In this document: one piece after another, positions 10,116-23,022 of the stretch
Layout of the letters: every line of letters begins with the position of its first letter
Position numbering within the stretch: the stretch's first letter is position 1
Assembly (NCBI RefSeq): GCF_002776525.5
Contig: NC_045441.1
Location: forward strand, 69,383,467 to 69,447,466
Direction: 5' to 3'
DNA length: 64,000 bases
Source of the DNA: Piliocolobus tephrosceles
Taxonomy: Eukaryota > Chordata > Mammalia > Primates > Cercopithecidae
Translations under genes and position numbers: made by a program
Notes under the pieces: model-generated
The model's database searches: none
What the model was told of the DNA's origin: nothing
Seen by the model: only the letters and a program-made list of their open reading frames with translations

Positions 10116-13100
10116 TACTATGAGAAGAAACCAGATTGCTTGAGATGTTTGTGAGCTTCATTTCTGCCTTCTATGGAGCTATCTATTCTTAATGGTTCTT
10201 ATTCAGATCCCACATTTTTGTCAACATTCTGGAGCTCTCAGCACTGATTTAGTGAAGGACTCAATGCTTCAGATCTCAACTTCCTGCCTTCTATTTAGAT
10301 GCTGCCTCTTGTCTACCACAGGGTGCATTTTTCTCCACAGTGGCAGTCATTGTGTCAGCCAGATGAATCCCATTACCACTTTTCTCTACCTCAAAGCACC
10401 TAAATGGAAGTAATAAAGGATCAGATAAAGTTATCCAAAACTCTTGAAATTCCATTATTTTTGAACCCATATATCTTATCTTTTTTCACACATCTTATGC
10501 ATAGATATTTTCTGGATTTTCACCATTAAGTGTCATTTAAGAACTCCCAACATCAACATAATGATGTATTGACCACTGTATATAAACCAAGATGTAATTT
10601 CTATCAAATGAAAATTCATGGAGATAACAACAGGGCTGATACTGACATAATATAAAGTGAAGTCCCTTACACCTACAGTCCATGGGTATGTAAGACTCAT
10701 TCCTGTCATTCAGTTGCTTCTATAGGAAGCACCAATTCACCGATTGATTTTCATTACAGGACAGGACCCAGCAGAGGAAAGAAATCACTGTATTGTTGAA
10801 AACGTGAGATGGTATTGACTTGTTAGTTGGTGACTAAATATTAGAAATATCCCCAGAGGTTGTCAATATATTGTCATACTATTATGTTAATTACATTTCT
10901 GGGTAACATTACCAAATACTACTTAGATATTTATGTGCAATAAACTATGTTTATGAAAAGTTTATTATTGTATGTGGTAGTTCAATGCTAATAAGTGGTC
11001 CAGGGTCATCCCAATGCACATGTTTCTTCGAAATTACATTCTTTGAAAGCATTTTTAAAAGAATCCGTATGAGGAATATAGGTTACAAACTTTGAAAATG
11101 AATCATCTAAAGAAATAGGCTTTTAGCCATGGTTCATATGCCCTAACCTCTATTTGATAATCTTACAAAGGCCACAACCACAACCCTTACATCTGGTTTC
11201 AAAGCTGTAAAGATAATTAACTCTGGATAAGATAGAGTTGAAAAAAAAATTTGCTATTGTGGTGGTGGTGGTGGAAGTGGTGGTTTTATAAATAATTGAA
11301 AGGTTTTCACTGTATGTGTAAATGTTTTATTTTGTGTTTTATGCATACACTATATAATACCAGCACAGGGTAAAATACATTTCATTCTAAAATGTGCTGG
11401 GAATATTTTGAAAGTAAAAGGATCCTGATATACAAGCTTAGAAGAGTAATCCCTTTATGGTTAAGCCCATGAATAAGAATTATTTTCATGTTTAACATGA
11501 TTTCACTCACTTTGCACTACACGTCCAGTAGTATGCCACATGGCTGACTGAACTTGCTTTTCATCATTTTATTTTACATTTCTGAATTGCAGTTCATCTA
11601 TTTACATTTTAAGATTAGGCATTTTCATACTTGAAGTAATACATGGTAAATTTTTCAAAATCTCACACCAGTAGGATAACCAAAGGGTGTTGTGTGGATC
11701 TTCTATTAAAATAAAAATGCGTGTTCATTTTCAAAAGAACAAATATGTACCCATGCATCTGATGCTCAACAAACAACATTATCTCTTTTTTCAGCTAATA
11801 TTGTATCTACACAATGAGGAACTTTTTTAGAGAAACATTTTTTTAAATCCTTAAGTAATAAGTAGCGTTCTTAATATATGGATAAATTTGTGAATATTCT
11901 TTTATTAATTTTGCTAAAATGCCTGGAACACATAGCAACATGTCATTAACCCTAGTGTACTAAGGATTCTGACTCTAAAATAAGCTAGACTTGGAGTTCT
12001 GTAAATGTGATAACAATTAAAATGATCAAATATACAATGATTTTAAATAATGTTTCTAAAACAGAATGATGGAATGCCATGTCTCATAATTCTTCTTTTA
12101 TCAACAAGATTTCTCTGTTCCCACAAACACAAATTAGATTCCTTTGCAAAGCCTATGTGAGATTTAGTCTATACCTTGATTTCCTCCATCATTTCAACTA
12201 CAGTATGTTTCTGATTTATATGTGCATTGACTGCTGCCTGGGTCATTGCTTATATTATTTATTTAGACCAGGCAATTAAAACCTATTCAAACTCCACACA
12301 TGATATAAAATAGATGCAGGATAAAACAGTAAAAAATTGTCTTGAGATATTGGAAATAAGATCAATTTTTGAACTCAAGCAATTGACTTTAACAGTCTAC
12401 CATAAATATGTAACTTCTATTAGTAACTCTGAGACATTATGGAAGTAGTTAAAGCCCTTAATTTTATCACTTATAAACATATCTATTATATATACTTGAC
12501 AAATTTCTTCCAAGTTAGTAAGACCTTATTAAGAAGAATCTATTCTCTGTCAACAGCATGGGAGGTACTTTTGGGAATGTACAGTAATCAGGGGATTACC
12601 TTCGAGGAAGTTGAAACCTCATGGAGAAAAAGCTTATGATTATGAAAGTTAAGAAAATAAAGAGTAAAATAAAAATGTCTGTAATAGGGCAACAGTAAAA
12701 TATGACATTATATAGCATAAGGTAATAAGGGATTCACTCTCAAATTATCAATATAGGGAATAAATACTATAGGATTTCCCAAAAGAAAATAAGTTCAGTA
12801 TATTGAAAAGAGACAAAATTAAATATAAATTGTCTGAAAGGAAATAAACAATTTATATATGCAGAGAGGCCAAGAAAAACATTTTTTAAGGAGGAAATAG
12901 AACAAACTGCAAAATAAGACTATGTATGATATATGTTGAGGAAGCTGCAGTAGAGTAGCTAACTGGAATTGAAAGTTGTCATAGGAGACAGAAAGAGATA
13001 TGAATAAAAAGATCAACTGACATCACCTTGTTGAGGACAAATTGGTGGGTCACAAAATAAATCTGAGGAAAAATCAGTGGATTAAGTGAATCTCAGGAGA

Positions 13101-15789
13101 CGGAAAAGAAAATATAAAGGGGATATTCAACAGAAGATAGTGTTAAAAAATGGGTGACTCCTAGAAGGCTGCCGGTGATGAATAGACCATTGATTCAATG
13201 ATAAAAGAACTAAATATGAGTTATGGCTGCCAATCAGTACACAGGTGGATAACTATTTACTTAGCTAAAATGTTTGGGTGAAGACAGTAAGATGCAGAAG
13301 AAACAGCTCACATTCATATTTTCAACCAAAGATAAAGGAATGAGAAAATAAAAACATAATAATAGTCAAACACTAATTTTAGAATGTTTGTATCATAATT
13401 AAATTTATTATAATACATTGTATAAATAATGCTTTAACTGTATTTTAAAACATGAACTTTTATAAGACAATAATGTCTTATAAATTAAATTAAATTAAAC
13501 TTAATAAATTAAAAAGAAAAAAGGAAGATTGTGAAGTTCAGAGTGCATTCAGTATTCCCCAGGATCTCCATTTATTTTTCTTTGCTTTATAGAAGATAAA
13601 TACAAAAATGTAAATTACAAGAATATTACTCACTTTTGTTAATCGTTCATTTACATATCAGTTATGATTTCTAAAAATATGCTTCATTTTTAAATTTTAA
13701 CTCTGATTAAACATTTTATAATACGAGATTTCAAAGTTCTGGTTCTGAGTTCAGTTAAATTTTGGTGCAATCTGTCTTATGTGCAAAATAATTTCACAGC
13801 AAAATAGGTAAATCTAAATGGATAAAGTTTATCATTCTCCATTCTTGTTAAATCACTATTCGGATTCACTCACCAATTGTAGAAAGTGATATTGATGTTG
13901 AAAATTTCAGCATTTCCTAAGCTAGTTGTGTCCTATCTTTGCTAATGTCAATCAGTTGTTTGGCAAAAGGATTGGAAGACTGATTTGTTTGGAAGACTTT
14001 TTTTCTGAACATTAAACAAATGAATCTAAAACCTACTAAACTTTATCTAAAATATTTTTAAACAAGTGAAAAAATTTTGTTTCCAAACATAAGTGTACAT
14101 GGTATCCATGGGTACCTCAGTTGCTTAAAATATTGCCTTGAAAAATCAGATTAAGTGTGTTTACAGTATTTCTGTATCATCTGCTAAGTAACGTTCTACT
14201 GGAAGGCAATAAATGGATTTCTTTCTTTATAAAAGGCAACTGTTCAATCTTTAAATCTTGAAATCTGCTACCTTTAAATCTGCTTCTTTTAAGTTATTTA
14301 CATGACAAACCCAGCAAAACAACCTGTAGTACAAATGATGCTTGTGTTCACTGCCACTATTATTACAGAGTCATAGTTCAGAATTTACTATAGATCGTGT
14401 TTTTTTGTTTGCTTCTTTGTTTATTTTTAAGTATTTCTAAAATAGCCTGTAGTAGTTGGGGCCTTTCTTGCTTCAGTTTCTCTCCTGCATTTATTGTTCA
14501 GGAATACAATGAGCGAATGTAATTTGTGGTACTGTATATTTGTAACCTGAATCTACTTCATCCGTGGCTACACTAACAGATGGTAATTTTTCACCACAAA
14601 ACACCACTTTTGTTAAACGTCATACACGATTAAGGACATAACTTCCTCCATACATCTTTTTACTGGCTCAAATGCTGTTTTTCATAAGCTAAAACAATAT
14701 AAATGTTTGTTTTTGCAACCCTCAATGAACAACCTTCCCAAAGTATGTAATTTGATATGTTGGTTCTTCTATCTCTTCAGCAACATTGTCTGGGTAACTT
14801 CCCCCACATACAATTTACTCAAAATTTATTTCAGTTTTTATGATAGTGTTATCTAGATATCATTTCAGTCATTTTTTTGACCAGGGCAGAAGAAATGTTT
14901 CTTTAATGATATGGTTTCATCTCTTAAGTATTTCATTTTTAAGGCAGAAATTACAAAATACATTTCAAAATATTATTTACTTTAGGAAATTCCTGTAAAG
15001 TGGTAAGTGATGGTTTATTATGCTGTTTAATATCATTAGAAAAGTGGAAGCAATTGGTCTTTACTAATAAAATTTTTAGTTTTAAACTGTCTTGCTCACT
15101 GAGAAGCCTGAAACTATTAGAAAATAAACACATTATATGTTACTAATATTTAGTATACAACTTGATACTGGCAGCCTCTCTCAGTCTGCTTGGTATATGT
15201 AATATTTTCAGGGAATATTAGGGAATTTGATCAATGCAAACCTCAAAGTACAAAATGCATTTATGTAGTAACAGTTGATGCAAATCATAATTCAAATAAT
15301 ATTCTGTAATTTAATCTTTTATCAATTTCTCATTAGCTATGGCTAGATTGTCATTGTCTTCTACCCCATAATGTGGCATAAAGAGAGTTACCAGGAAAAA
15401 AGTAATCAGCTTTGTCAGTTTCTTGTTCATTTGTGTTTGCACAATTTGTCCAGCCTTCAGTGTACGTTTTCTATATACTTTTCAAGTCATATATTTGTTT
15501 GGGAAAAATTGACTTATGCCACTCTAGATTATATACTCTTGCCTTCTCTGTATCAATGTATAGGAACACTCTGATATATTAAATTCCAATATATGAAAAG
15601 GTTGAACATGGCTTTGCATTGGTTAATCTTGACCTTCCTACAGAATAGTGTATACACCCAATGAACTGAGTGAGATTTCCAGTATCAGTTGTTGCACTAA
15701 AAATTAATACTGCTTAATGTAGTTCTTATTTTCTAGATAAAAATACATGGGTAAAAACTGATGTACATATGAAACAGCTGGAAAACATT
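10116..15789. other. long AT-rich non-coding stretch
   Basis: About 5.7 kb without a gene. Contains a short (GGT)n tract at 11261-11285 and very AT-rich DNA at 13370-13520. The part 14440-14720 keeps several CpGs (gagcgaat, tccgtgg, aacgtcat, cacgatt) and could be constrained non-coding sequence, but nothing proves it. Open frames of 60-73 codons here have no recognisable product. Confidence 0.3.
11261..11285. repeat. (GGT)n short tandem repeat
   Basis: Repeats of ggt with one interruption (ggaagtggtgg). Confidence 0.7.
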
Positions 15790-15893
15790 TTATAGATTCT
15801 GATACAATAAGCCTGGGTTATAACTTGAGAGCTTGCATTTTACAACCTCCCAGATGATTCTGAGACTGCTGGTCCCTTGACCACACTTGGAAT
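15790..15893 (+). mobile_element. MER5A-like hAT-Charlie MITE, right part
   Basis: gagcttgcattttacaacctcccagatgattctgag, then ctgctggtcccttgaccacactt, collinear with the second half of MER5A. Left half absent or decayed. Confidence 0.55.
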
Positions 15894-16639
15894 AACAAGT
15901 TCTTACAACACCTCAGAACTTCTTACAAACACCTTAGGAAGCTTGCTTTCAGTTTGAAGACAGCTGTAGACAATGGAGTGTCATTTAAAAGTTTTCTAAA
16001 AGACAAAATAAACATCAAGTTTATTTTAAGGACCAAAGAATGAGATACTGATAACTAAGCTCTTACAGTAATGAAGTAAAGAGAGTTAGACTGTTAATGG
16101 GAATAAAATACAATGGGTATATCCTCAGAGAAATATTAATCTTGTTATGAATGAATAATTCATACTGATATTGGAATACCTATAATTATTGTTTTGAGAT
16201 GTTTCTCTATCATTTATTTAAAATAGTAGAAATATCAAATGTACTTTTAAGTATATTTTCTTGAACATTTTGATGTTTTTCACTTTCTTGAAACAGGAAA
16301 CTCTTATATAGTATTTCACATCTACTCACTGTTCAGAGTTGGTAAGAGGTTTTATCAATTATTTTAACATCTTGGGCCCCAAATGAATTTTGAGAAAGAG
16401 TAGTAAATGAATGTCTACCTTATAATAAGTATTTCTATAGGTGATTTATTTATTAATTTATTCCCCACTGGATCATTGTTTTGAACTCTTCCTTCTCCTG
16501 TTATGCGTGTTATCATTTTGTGATTTCAAGCTCCTTTGTAGGATAAACGAGATCAAGAAGGGGGGTTGCTGTTGTTAGATAGAAGGAAAAATAAAATGGC
16601 CTAGAAAAGAACAAGAGAGCAAATGAGAGGAGGAAAGGC
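15894..16639. other. unassigned sequence
   Basis: AT-rich; a ttatttatttattaattta patch at 16444. No gene seen. Confidence 0.3.
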
Positions 16640-17760
16640 ATAGAGATAATGGGAAAGGAATGAATGAGAGGTTCAAGAGAGTGGAAAATGAATACCTGGT
16701 GATACTGGCAAGAATCTCAAAGGCCCAACATCACAAATACGTATGCCCTGCCTGCTTCATTCCTGGTAAAATAAGAGTATTCTTCTCCGTGCCGGCCTAC
16801 ATTTTCACTGGAAAGAGAATCCTTATCATGTACATTAATAACAGCACCAGGGGTGTAAGATTAAATGCAAAAAATAATTTGGATGCCTGTGAAGTGAGCC
16901 TGAGAACTCTTGCTGCCTGTTCGTGGTGCGTGTATCACGTCGCTCTTGTCAGAGCTCCAGCAGCCTTGTCTAGAGCTGTGCCCCAAACCTCTGGTTTTCC
17001 TTATGAGAGAGACTGGGACAGACCTGAGGAATTATTCTTAGACGACTGAAAGAGTAATCTAGAAAACATGAGACCCACTAGGCATGCGGTATTTATGTTT
17101 TTATGATTCCCAAGTCAGTGCTATTTTCTTCAGACTGCTGAAGACAATGTAAGTGGGAAACAGTGAATTTCAGCACTACTCATACTCTGCTCAGGATTCA
17201 TATTCGTAGATAAAACAGTCAATGTGGAAAAAATGTCGGCCCGAATTGCATTTTTCCTTGATTCAGGTATTCCATGGGGGAGTCACAATCCATTTAGAAT
17301 ATCAGCACAGTCATTGTCCACCTCAATCAAGTTAATGCAAAAAGGGGAAAGGGAATCATTAGGGTGCAAAATAATCAATTCTCGGCATCTGTCTGCATGC
17401 AGACCTCAGGCCAAAACAGATTGAGTACCAAAAAGTGGGCAAAAGGGAAATCCCGGATTTCGTTGTGCAATTTTTTGGTGCTGCTCCTGTTAACTGACTA
17501 ATGAACCTTTCATTTTGAATCAGTGTGTTTTATAGCTGCACCTAATCATTGTTTCTGCGACCTAGAATGATGATGTGTGGTAGAAGCTGCAGATGAGGTG
17601 AGGCGTGATGGATTGTCACTGTCAAATTATTAATAGAAAGGTTCATTTTCTATTAGAAATATAAAGTAAAATATTTTATTCAGAGCTCCCTTTTCAACTC
17701 TGGTTCCAGCTGCCAGAATCGACTATATTATTCAGTGCTGCATAACTCTGCCAAAATGTG
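16640..17760. other. non-repeat, higher-complexity segment; candidate conserved non-coding element
   Basis: The least repeat-like kilobase in the window. It retains scattered CpGs (ccgtgccgg at 16788; cacgtcgctc near 16937) and several textbook-like factor sites: a palindromic kappa-B site GGGAAATCCC (17445-17454), a homeobox/SOX-like cctaatcattgtttct near 17540 and a TGTCA plus ATTA pair near 17621-17632. It contains a 129-codon open frame (16660-17049, +). That frame has no family, domain or signal I recognise, no splice context I trust and no A-tail, so I do not call it a gene. Confidence 0.35.
17445..17454. promoter_or_regulatory. palindromic kappa-B-type site
   Basis: GGGAAATCCC fits the GGGRNWYYCC consensus on both strands. 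A 10-base match of this degenerate type can occur by chance in 64 kb; its location in a repeat-free block is the only extra support. Confidence 0.3.
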
Positions 17761-18962
17761 TAGGATATTTGGCAGTACATACATCAAACTCCTTTTAAAT
17801 CTAGCTTTTATGGAAACTATTTTATATCATCTTGTTTCTCTACAAAGCAAAAGTAAATTCTTTTTAAAATAATGTTAAAATGTGATAAAACTGTTTGATA
17901 ACACAATGAAAGAACAATTGAAATTAGTGAGCTTTGTTTCTTGTAATATCAATTCATAAGATTCATTTTCCAAGTCATTTTCAATATATTTGTAATAGAT
18001 GTATATTGTAAAATTTAATGTTGTAACAATATTATTACTATCCCAATTTTATAGATAAAAAAATAGATCCACTGAGGATAAATAATTCCCTTTAGGAGTC
18101 CCAGTAAAGGAACATTGAATCTACAATTTGGTTCAGGGAAAGCTAGAGATTTGCACCCACATTTACACAACTGCCTATGTTTAAATCATTACAATATATA
18201 CAAGCATCTCTATTTCATGGCCATGTATAAACATGGAAGATACCATTAACATCTTAATATATACCAATAAAAGTTTATTTAAAATACATGACAGTTTATT
18301 TTAAAAACTAATTAACCAAATAAAGATCCATCATAAAAGTTGCAAATCATTTTCTGTTTTTATATGGTCCTATTGACATTTTGCTTTTTCATCTGGATTT
18401 AAGTTAATGGAAAATTACTTTATAGTGTGAGAAAACAGGGAATCTTAGCAGATTCACTACCATTCAAAGCCAAACAAGATAGGTATGTCTTTTATAACTC
18501 TAACAGCAAAAAGATTCCAGAAAACTATTTCAGAAAATGAGTGGTACAGGTCTTTACCATAGGAACTGTGATCAAAGCACAAGCAAGTTCAGTCCCAGTG
18601 TAAGTCTCTACTAAAGACATCTCAAATTAGAGTATAAAAGTACATCCCACTTATCCTATTTCATTTCATGTTAAACAAATGGTATCAGGCATCCCTGAGA
18701 ATTAAAGAGTAGGATTTATTTTTAATTAATTGTTTTGGTTGTTAAAACTTCAGCATTTTGTTATAAAAGAGCAGAGAAATGCTGTTAAAACTCAAATGTA
18801 AATGTGTATTATTTTTTCAATTAATCTTATTTAGCTGTATTTGAGTAGGATTTTAAGTTTTACAAACAAATGAAGAGTTAAGTGGATTTTCTCTTCTCTT
18901 TCTCTGCTCTTAATTTTGAGGCATTTCTTAATTTGTTCATTGTCCCTACAATAGGTCTTGCA
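17761..18962. other. unassigned AT-rich DNA
   Basis: No gene or clear repeat. Confidence 0.3.
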
Positions 18963-18976
18963 TCAGAGTTATCTTT

Positions 18977-19229
18977 TTTTATATATATTATTATTATACT
19001 TTAAGTTCTAGGCTACATGTGCAAAATGTGCAGGTTTGTTACATATGTGTACTTGTGCCATGTTGGTGTGCTGCACCCATCAACTCGTCGTTTACATCAG
19101 GTATAACCCCCAACGCAATCCCTCCCCCCTCCCCCCTCCCCATGATAGGCCCCTTCCCGAGTCCAAGTGATCTCATTGTTCAGTTCCCACCTATGAGTGA
19201 GAACATGCGGTGTTTAGTTTTCTGTTCTT
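18977..19229 (-). mobile_element. 5'-truncated L1PA (3'UTR only) with target-site duplication
   Basis: Plus strand shows the L1PA 3' end in reverse: tattatactttaagttct, then tgttggtgtgctgcacccatc, gataggccccttcccgagtc and cctatgagtgagaacatgc. Flanked by a perfect 14-base duplication TCAGAGTTATCTTT (18963-18976 and 19230-19243). The open frame 19019-19276 is an L1 shadow. Confidence 0.93.
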
Positions 19230-19243
19230 TCAGAGTTATCTTT

Positions 19244-20039
19244 AAGGAAAACAAAAAGAAGAAGAAGAAGAGATGAGGTTGGTTCCCTGATTTAATTTGG
19301 GAGAAACTCCTCAGTAGCATTTACTTTTGATTACCACACTCAGCCTCCACAGCTGGCTTCATCCATGACTTTAAGCTGTTACATCTACATATATATATAT
19401 ATATATATGTTTCTCCTTGAATTTATGCACCGATTTGTGTATTCTGGCATATGTAATGGTGGTCTTCAAATAAAATGGCAATTTTTCTTAAATCTAAAAA
19501 CAGTGTTTCCCATTTTAAAATGTTTTTCTTAAATGTCTGCAATAAGTTCAAAACTGTTTCTTTTTGTCTTCCCAGTATCAAAGTTATCAAAATTTAGATA
19601 CTTAGATAATACATTATTTAGGTAAAATGCATTTTATAGGTGTGGGGGTAGGGGTGTGTGTGTATATACACACAGATATTCATATATTCTTTTCATTAAA
19701 TTTTTGCCTAGGTCTTCATCCACAGTAACATTCTATATGACTGATTATAAGCAATAAAATCAGTACAGAGTTCTCTGCTGTCAATACTGCAGAGTCAGAA
19801 CAAAGGGGAATTACTTAGAAGTGTTTAATAAAGGGATATGTCTAACACTGCTGCAACATATGCCAAAATGGAGCTACCATGGCTTGGCTGCAGGAAGACT
19901 TTGCACTGCATTGAATCTTATACTAGAAATTGATATAGTTTAGCTCCAGAACTACATTCAATCTAACACTCTGTATCATGTTGCATCTCATTAAGTAGCA
20001 ACTCCATTCTTTTATGTACTTAGGCAAAAAAACATTGAT
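19244..20039. other. unassigned sequence with an (AT)n tract
   Basis: Includes an (AT)n run at about 19388-19408 and a (GT)n/(TA)n patch at 19650-19670. No gene. Confidence 0.4.
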
Positions 20040-20695
20040 GACATTTTTGACCTCACTCTTACTCTAATATCCCACATATATTCTTTTAATAAATCATATG
20101 AGCTCAATTTTTGAAATTTATCCCCAATCCCACAACTAATCACCATCTTCACTCCTATTATTTTTATTTAAGTTCTTACCTGAGTTGTTGCAATTGCCTT
20201 TTAATGGATTTCCTTGATTCCATCCTTACCGCTTTCAGATCTATTCTCAATTCAGCATCTAGAGTGCATGAAACCATACAGTAGCTTCCTACTTCATTCA
20301 GAAGTAGGAACTTGCTATTCCCTCTACTGAAATGCTCTTCCCTGATGTAGCTAAGTGGCCAGCCTCCTGATCTCCTAAACATATTTCCGCAAAGGAGAAA
20401 CAACTGGACATAGCTCCAAGTAAAATTGCAAAAACATTCAACTAACCAAAAAATAATAATATCAACATTTTGAATTTGCCAGGTATATCTGCTTGATTTT
20501 CTTAGTACTTATTACTATTTAACATACTGTTTAATTTATTTATGTATCCAGTTTATTTTTTGCCTCCTCTCTTAGAATGCAAATTCTGCGAAGAAAGGGA
20601 CTTTTTCTTCCCTTCATTGCTATATGACAAATACTATGAACAGTACATGACACATACTAGGTAGTCAATCAACATTTTCTGAAAGAATAAATTCA
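20040..20695 (+). mobile_element. L2 LINE, 3' part
   Basis: Collinear with the L2 3' end: ttgctattccctctactgaaatgctcttcc at 20311, cttagtacttattactattt, gaatgcaaattctgcgaag (L2: GAATGTAAGCTCCATGAG), and finally acacatactaggtagtcaatcaac and gaaagaataaattc at the tail. Ancient, no open frame. Confidence 0.7.
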
Positions 20696-21251
20696 TTAAT
20701 TTCAAGAAGATTATTCACAAGGATGGTAAATATAAAGCTTTCATTGGTGCATTTTCTGGCACATAAGCAAAAATGTATTCAGGATGTTTGGGGGAAATGG
20801 TAAAAATAACAGTTGTATAGATATTAGAAGGGAGTTTTGGCAAATGTAAAAACATTTTAACAACATCTATTTATTCTTCCTGACCAGTACTTTAAATTCA
20901 AGTTATGTGTTTATCTAAATAACAAATGAAGAATAGCTTCCAGTTATTAAAGTCATGAAAAAGCACATCTATATAGCTTACATAAAAAAGTTAAAAAAGC
21001 ATGGAGAGAGAAGTATGTTGTTTGGAAATGTAAATTATATAACAAAAATTCTGTATAGTTTGGCAAATTATTTACATTTTCTGAATCAAATTTTCCATAT
21101 TTTCATGAGGATGTTGAAATAAATTACTTTTTAGACACAGTTCATAGAGCTCTGATTAATGTGTATGCAATATATATTTATTCTTATTTAAGGTATATAC
21201 ATATACACAGAGACTGTACTAACACTTTATCTACTATTTTGTAAAAACAAC
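20696..21251. other. unassigned AT-rich DNA
   Basis: No gene or named repeat recognised. Confidence 0.3.
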
Positions 21252-21266
21252 GTTGGCTGTATTTCT

Positions 21267-21625
21267 TTTTTTTTTTTAATTGTCATTATACTTTATTGTT
21301 TAGAGAATAATTACAGGAAAAAATCTGTATATGTTCAATATAGACACAACATTTTCTCTCTTTTTTTTTTTTTTCGATGTCACTGATTTTTATTTTTTGA
21401 TTTTTTTTTTTTTTTATTATACTTTAGGTTCTAGGGTACATGTGCACAACGTGCAGGTTTGTTACATATGTATATGTGTGCCATACTGGTGTGCTGCTGC
21501 ACCCATTAACTCGTCATTTACATTAGGTATATCTCCTGATGCTATCCCTCCTCCTCCCCTCCCCACAATAGGACCTGGCGTGTGATGTTCCCCTTCCTGT
21601 GTCCAAGTGATCTCATTTTCTTTCT
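21267..21625 (-). mobile_element. L1PA 3' end with candidate serial 3' transduction
   Basis: L1PA 3'UTR in reverse at 21416-21617. To its left lie three T-runs: 21401-21415 (the L1 tail), 21361-21374 and 21266-21277. The 26 bases and 83 bases between them are not L1. Each of these segments has TTTATT (AATAAA on the minus strand) 14 bases inside the next T-run (21389-21394 and 21292-21297). The block is bracketed by GTTGGCTGTATTTCT (21252-21266) and GTTGGCCATATTTCT (21626-21640), 13 of 15 bases identical. This is the layout of an L1 that carried downstream DNA on two successive occasions. Confidence 0.75.
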
Positions 21626-21640
21626 GTTGGCCATATTTCT

Positions 21641-21894
21641 ATTGTGCATGAACTAAGAGTTGAGAAGAAAATTTATGTTATCTGACATCAATCAGTTTAT
21701 GCTTTGACTATGAAAAGTGTTAGTAAACCTGATAAATGGTATGATGAGGGTATATACTGCCATCGGATTCTGAGGAGGAAGAAAAAACTTCATGCTAAGG
21801 TCAATGAAGGCTTTCTGTAACAAAATTTTATTTACATGATTGTAATTGTCCTTCCTCTTGCCTACTGCCCAGTAAAGTCAATGCACTGAGAACA
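21641..21894. other. unassigned sequence
   Basis: Non-coding, nothing recognised. Confidence 0.3.
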
Positions 21895-22600
21895 ACAGGT
21901 TTTTGCACCAAAGAAAGCATTTAATAATTGCAGAGCCATTCACGGGGAAGACAGGAGAAATTACTCGAATCAGCCTCCCCAAGAACTTAGAGACTAGGGT
22001 TTTTACAAATAATTTGTTGGGCAGGAGACTAGGGAATGGATGCTGCTGATCGGTTGTGGATAAAATCACAGTTGTGTGGAAAGTGGTCCTCATGTGCTAA
22101 GTCAGCCTCTGGATGGGGGCCACAAGACCAGTTGAGTCATGAGTCATGGGTTCCGGCAGAGTCAGTTGGTTGCCAGAATGCAAAAGTCTAAGAAACATCT
22201 CAAAAGACCAATTTTACTTTCTACAATACTCATGTTATCCATAGGAGCAATTGGAAAAGTAACAAATCTTGTGACATCTGGTACAGTAAATGATTACAGA
22301 AAAGCAAACTGTACCTATATCTTAGTAGTATTCACCCCCTTCCTGTAATCCTAATCTTGTGGACTTTCGTTAGTCTTACAAAGGGGACTTCAGTTCCTGA
22401 GCAAGGAGGGGCTTAATTTTAGAGAGGGACCATTTTCATTCTTGCTTTAAAGTTAAACTATAAACTAAATTCCTCCTATGGTTAGCTAGGCCTATGCCCA
22501 GGTATTAGCAACGACAGCCAGCCTGTGAGGCTAGAAACAACATGCAGTCAGCCATGCTAGAGTCCTCTTGTTATAATTTTGCAAAGGTGGTTTCACAATG
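21895..22600 (-). mobile_element. ERV-derived LTR-like segment, family uncertain
   Basis: About 700 bases with strings I associate with class I ERV LTRs in reverse: ttgcaccaaagaaagc, gagccattcacggggaagacagg, cttaaagttaaactataaactaaattcctccta and ttataattttgcaaaggtgg. No retroviral protein is encoded. Minus orientation is inferred from these strings. I cannot name the subfamily; it may be a MER-type solo LTR. Confidence 0.45.
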
Positions 22601-22659
22601 AGTGAAAAGTTGAGTAGAAGCTAACCAGGCCAAGAGGATGAGAAAGTTTTGAAGCAAGG

Positions 22660-23022
22660 GAAAGAGCATATTAAAGGAATTGGAAGAGGTGCATAAAACA
22701 TAATAAGAGTTCAGTATATATGCAACATAGAGAGCAAGAGGAAGACTCCAAATTAAGTTGAAGAGATATAGGTGGGGCTGGATTTTGGAAGGCGTGGAGT
22801 AGTATATGGATTTTAGATCTTACCTAAAATCATTGGGAAACCATTGCAGTGTTGAAAATACAAATGTAAAAATCAGTTTTCCAGTTTAGAAATATCACTA
22901 TGGCAACAAAGAGAGGCAAGGATGAATGAATTAGAGGGCAAAACTACTAGGCGTAAGAAGGAGTTAGCAACTTCTATCAGTAGTAATCCAGATGAGAGGC
23001 ATCAGTGGCTGCTTTGGGGTAG
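22660..23022 (-). mobile_element. L2 LINE, part left of the inserted LTR
   Basis: Decayed L2 complement: gggaaaccattgcagtgttg, aatatcactatggcaacaaag and taatccagatgagaggcatc match in order. Continues after the LTR at 23424. Confidence 0.65.

Noticed and set aside
16660..17049. 129-codon open frame as a novel protein gene
   Set aside because: No recognisable domain, no supporting splice or promoter context, and an average composition. Kept only as part of a candidate non-coding element.
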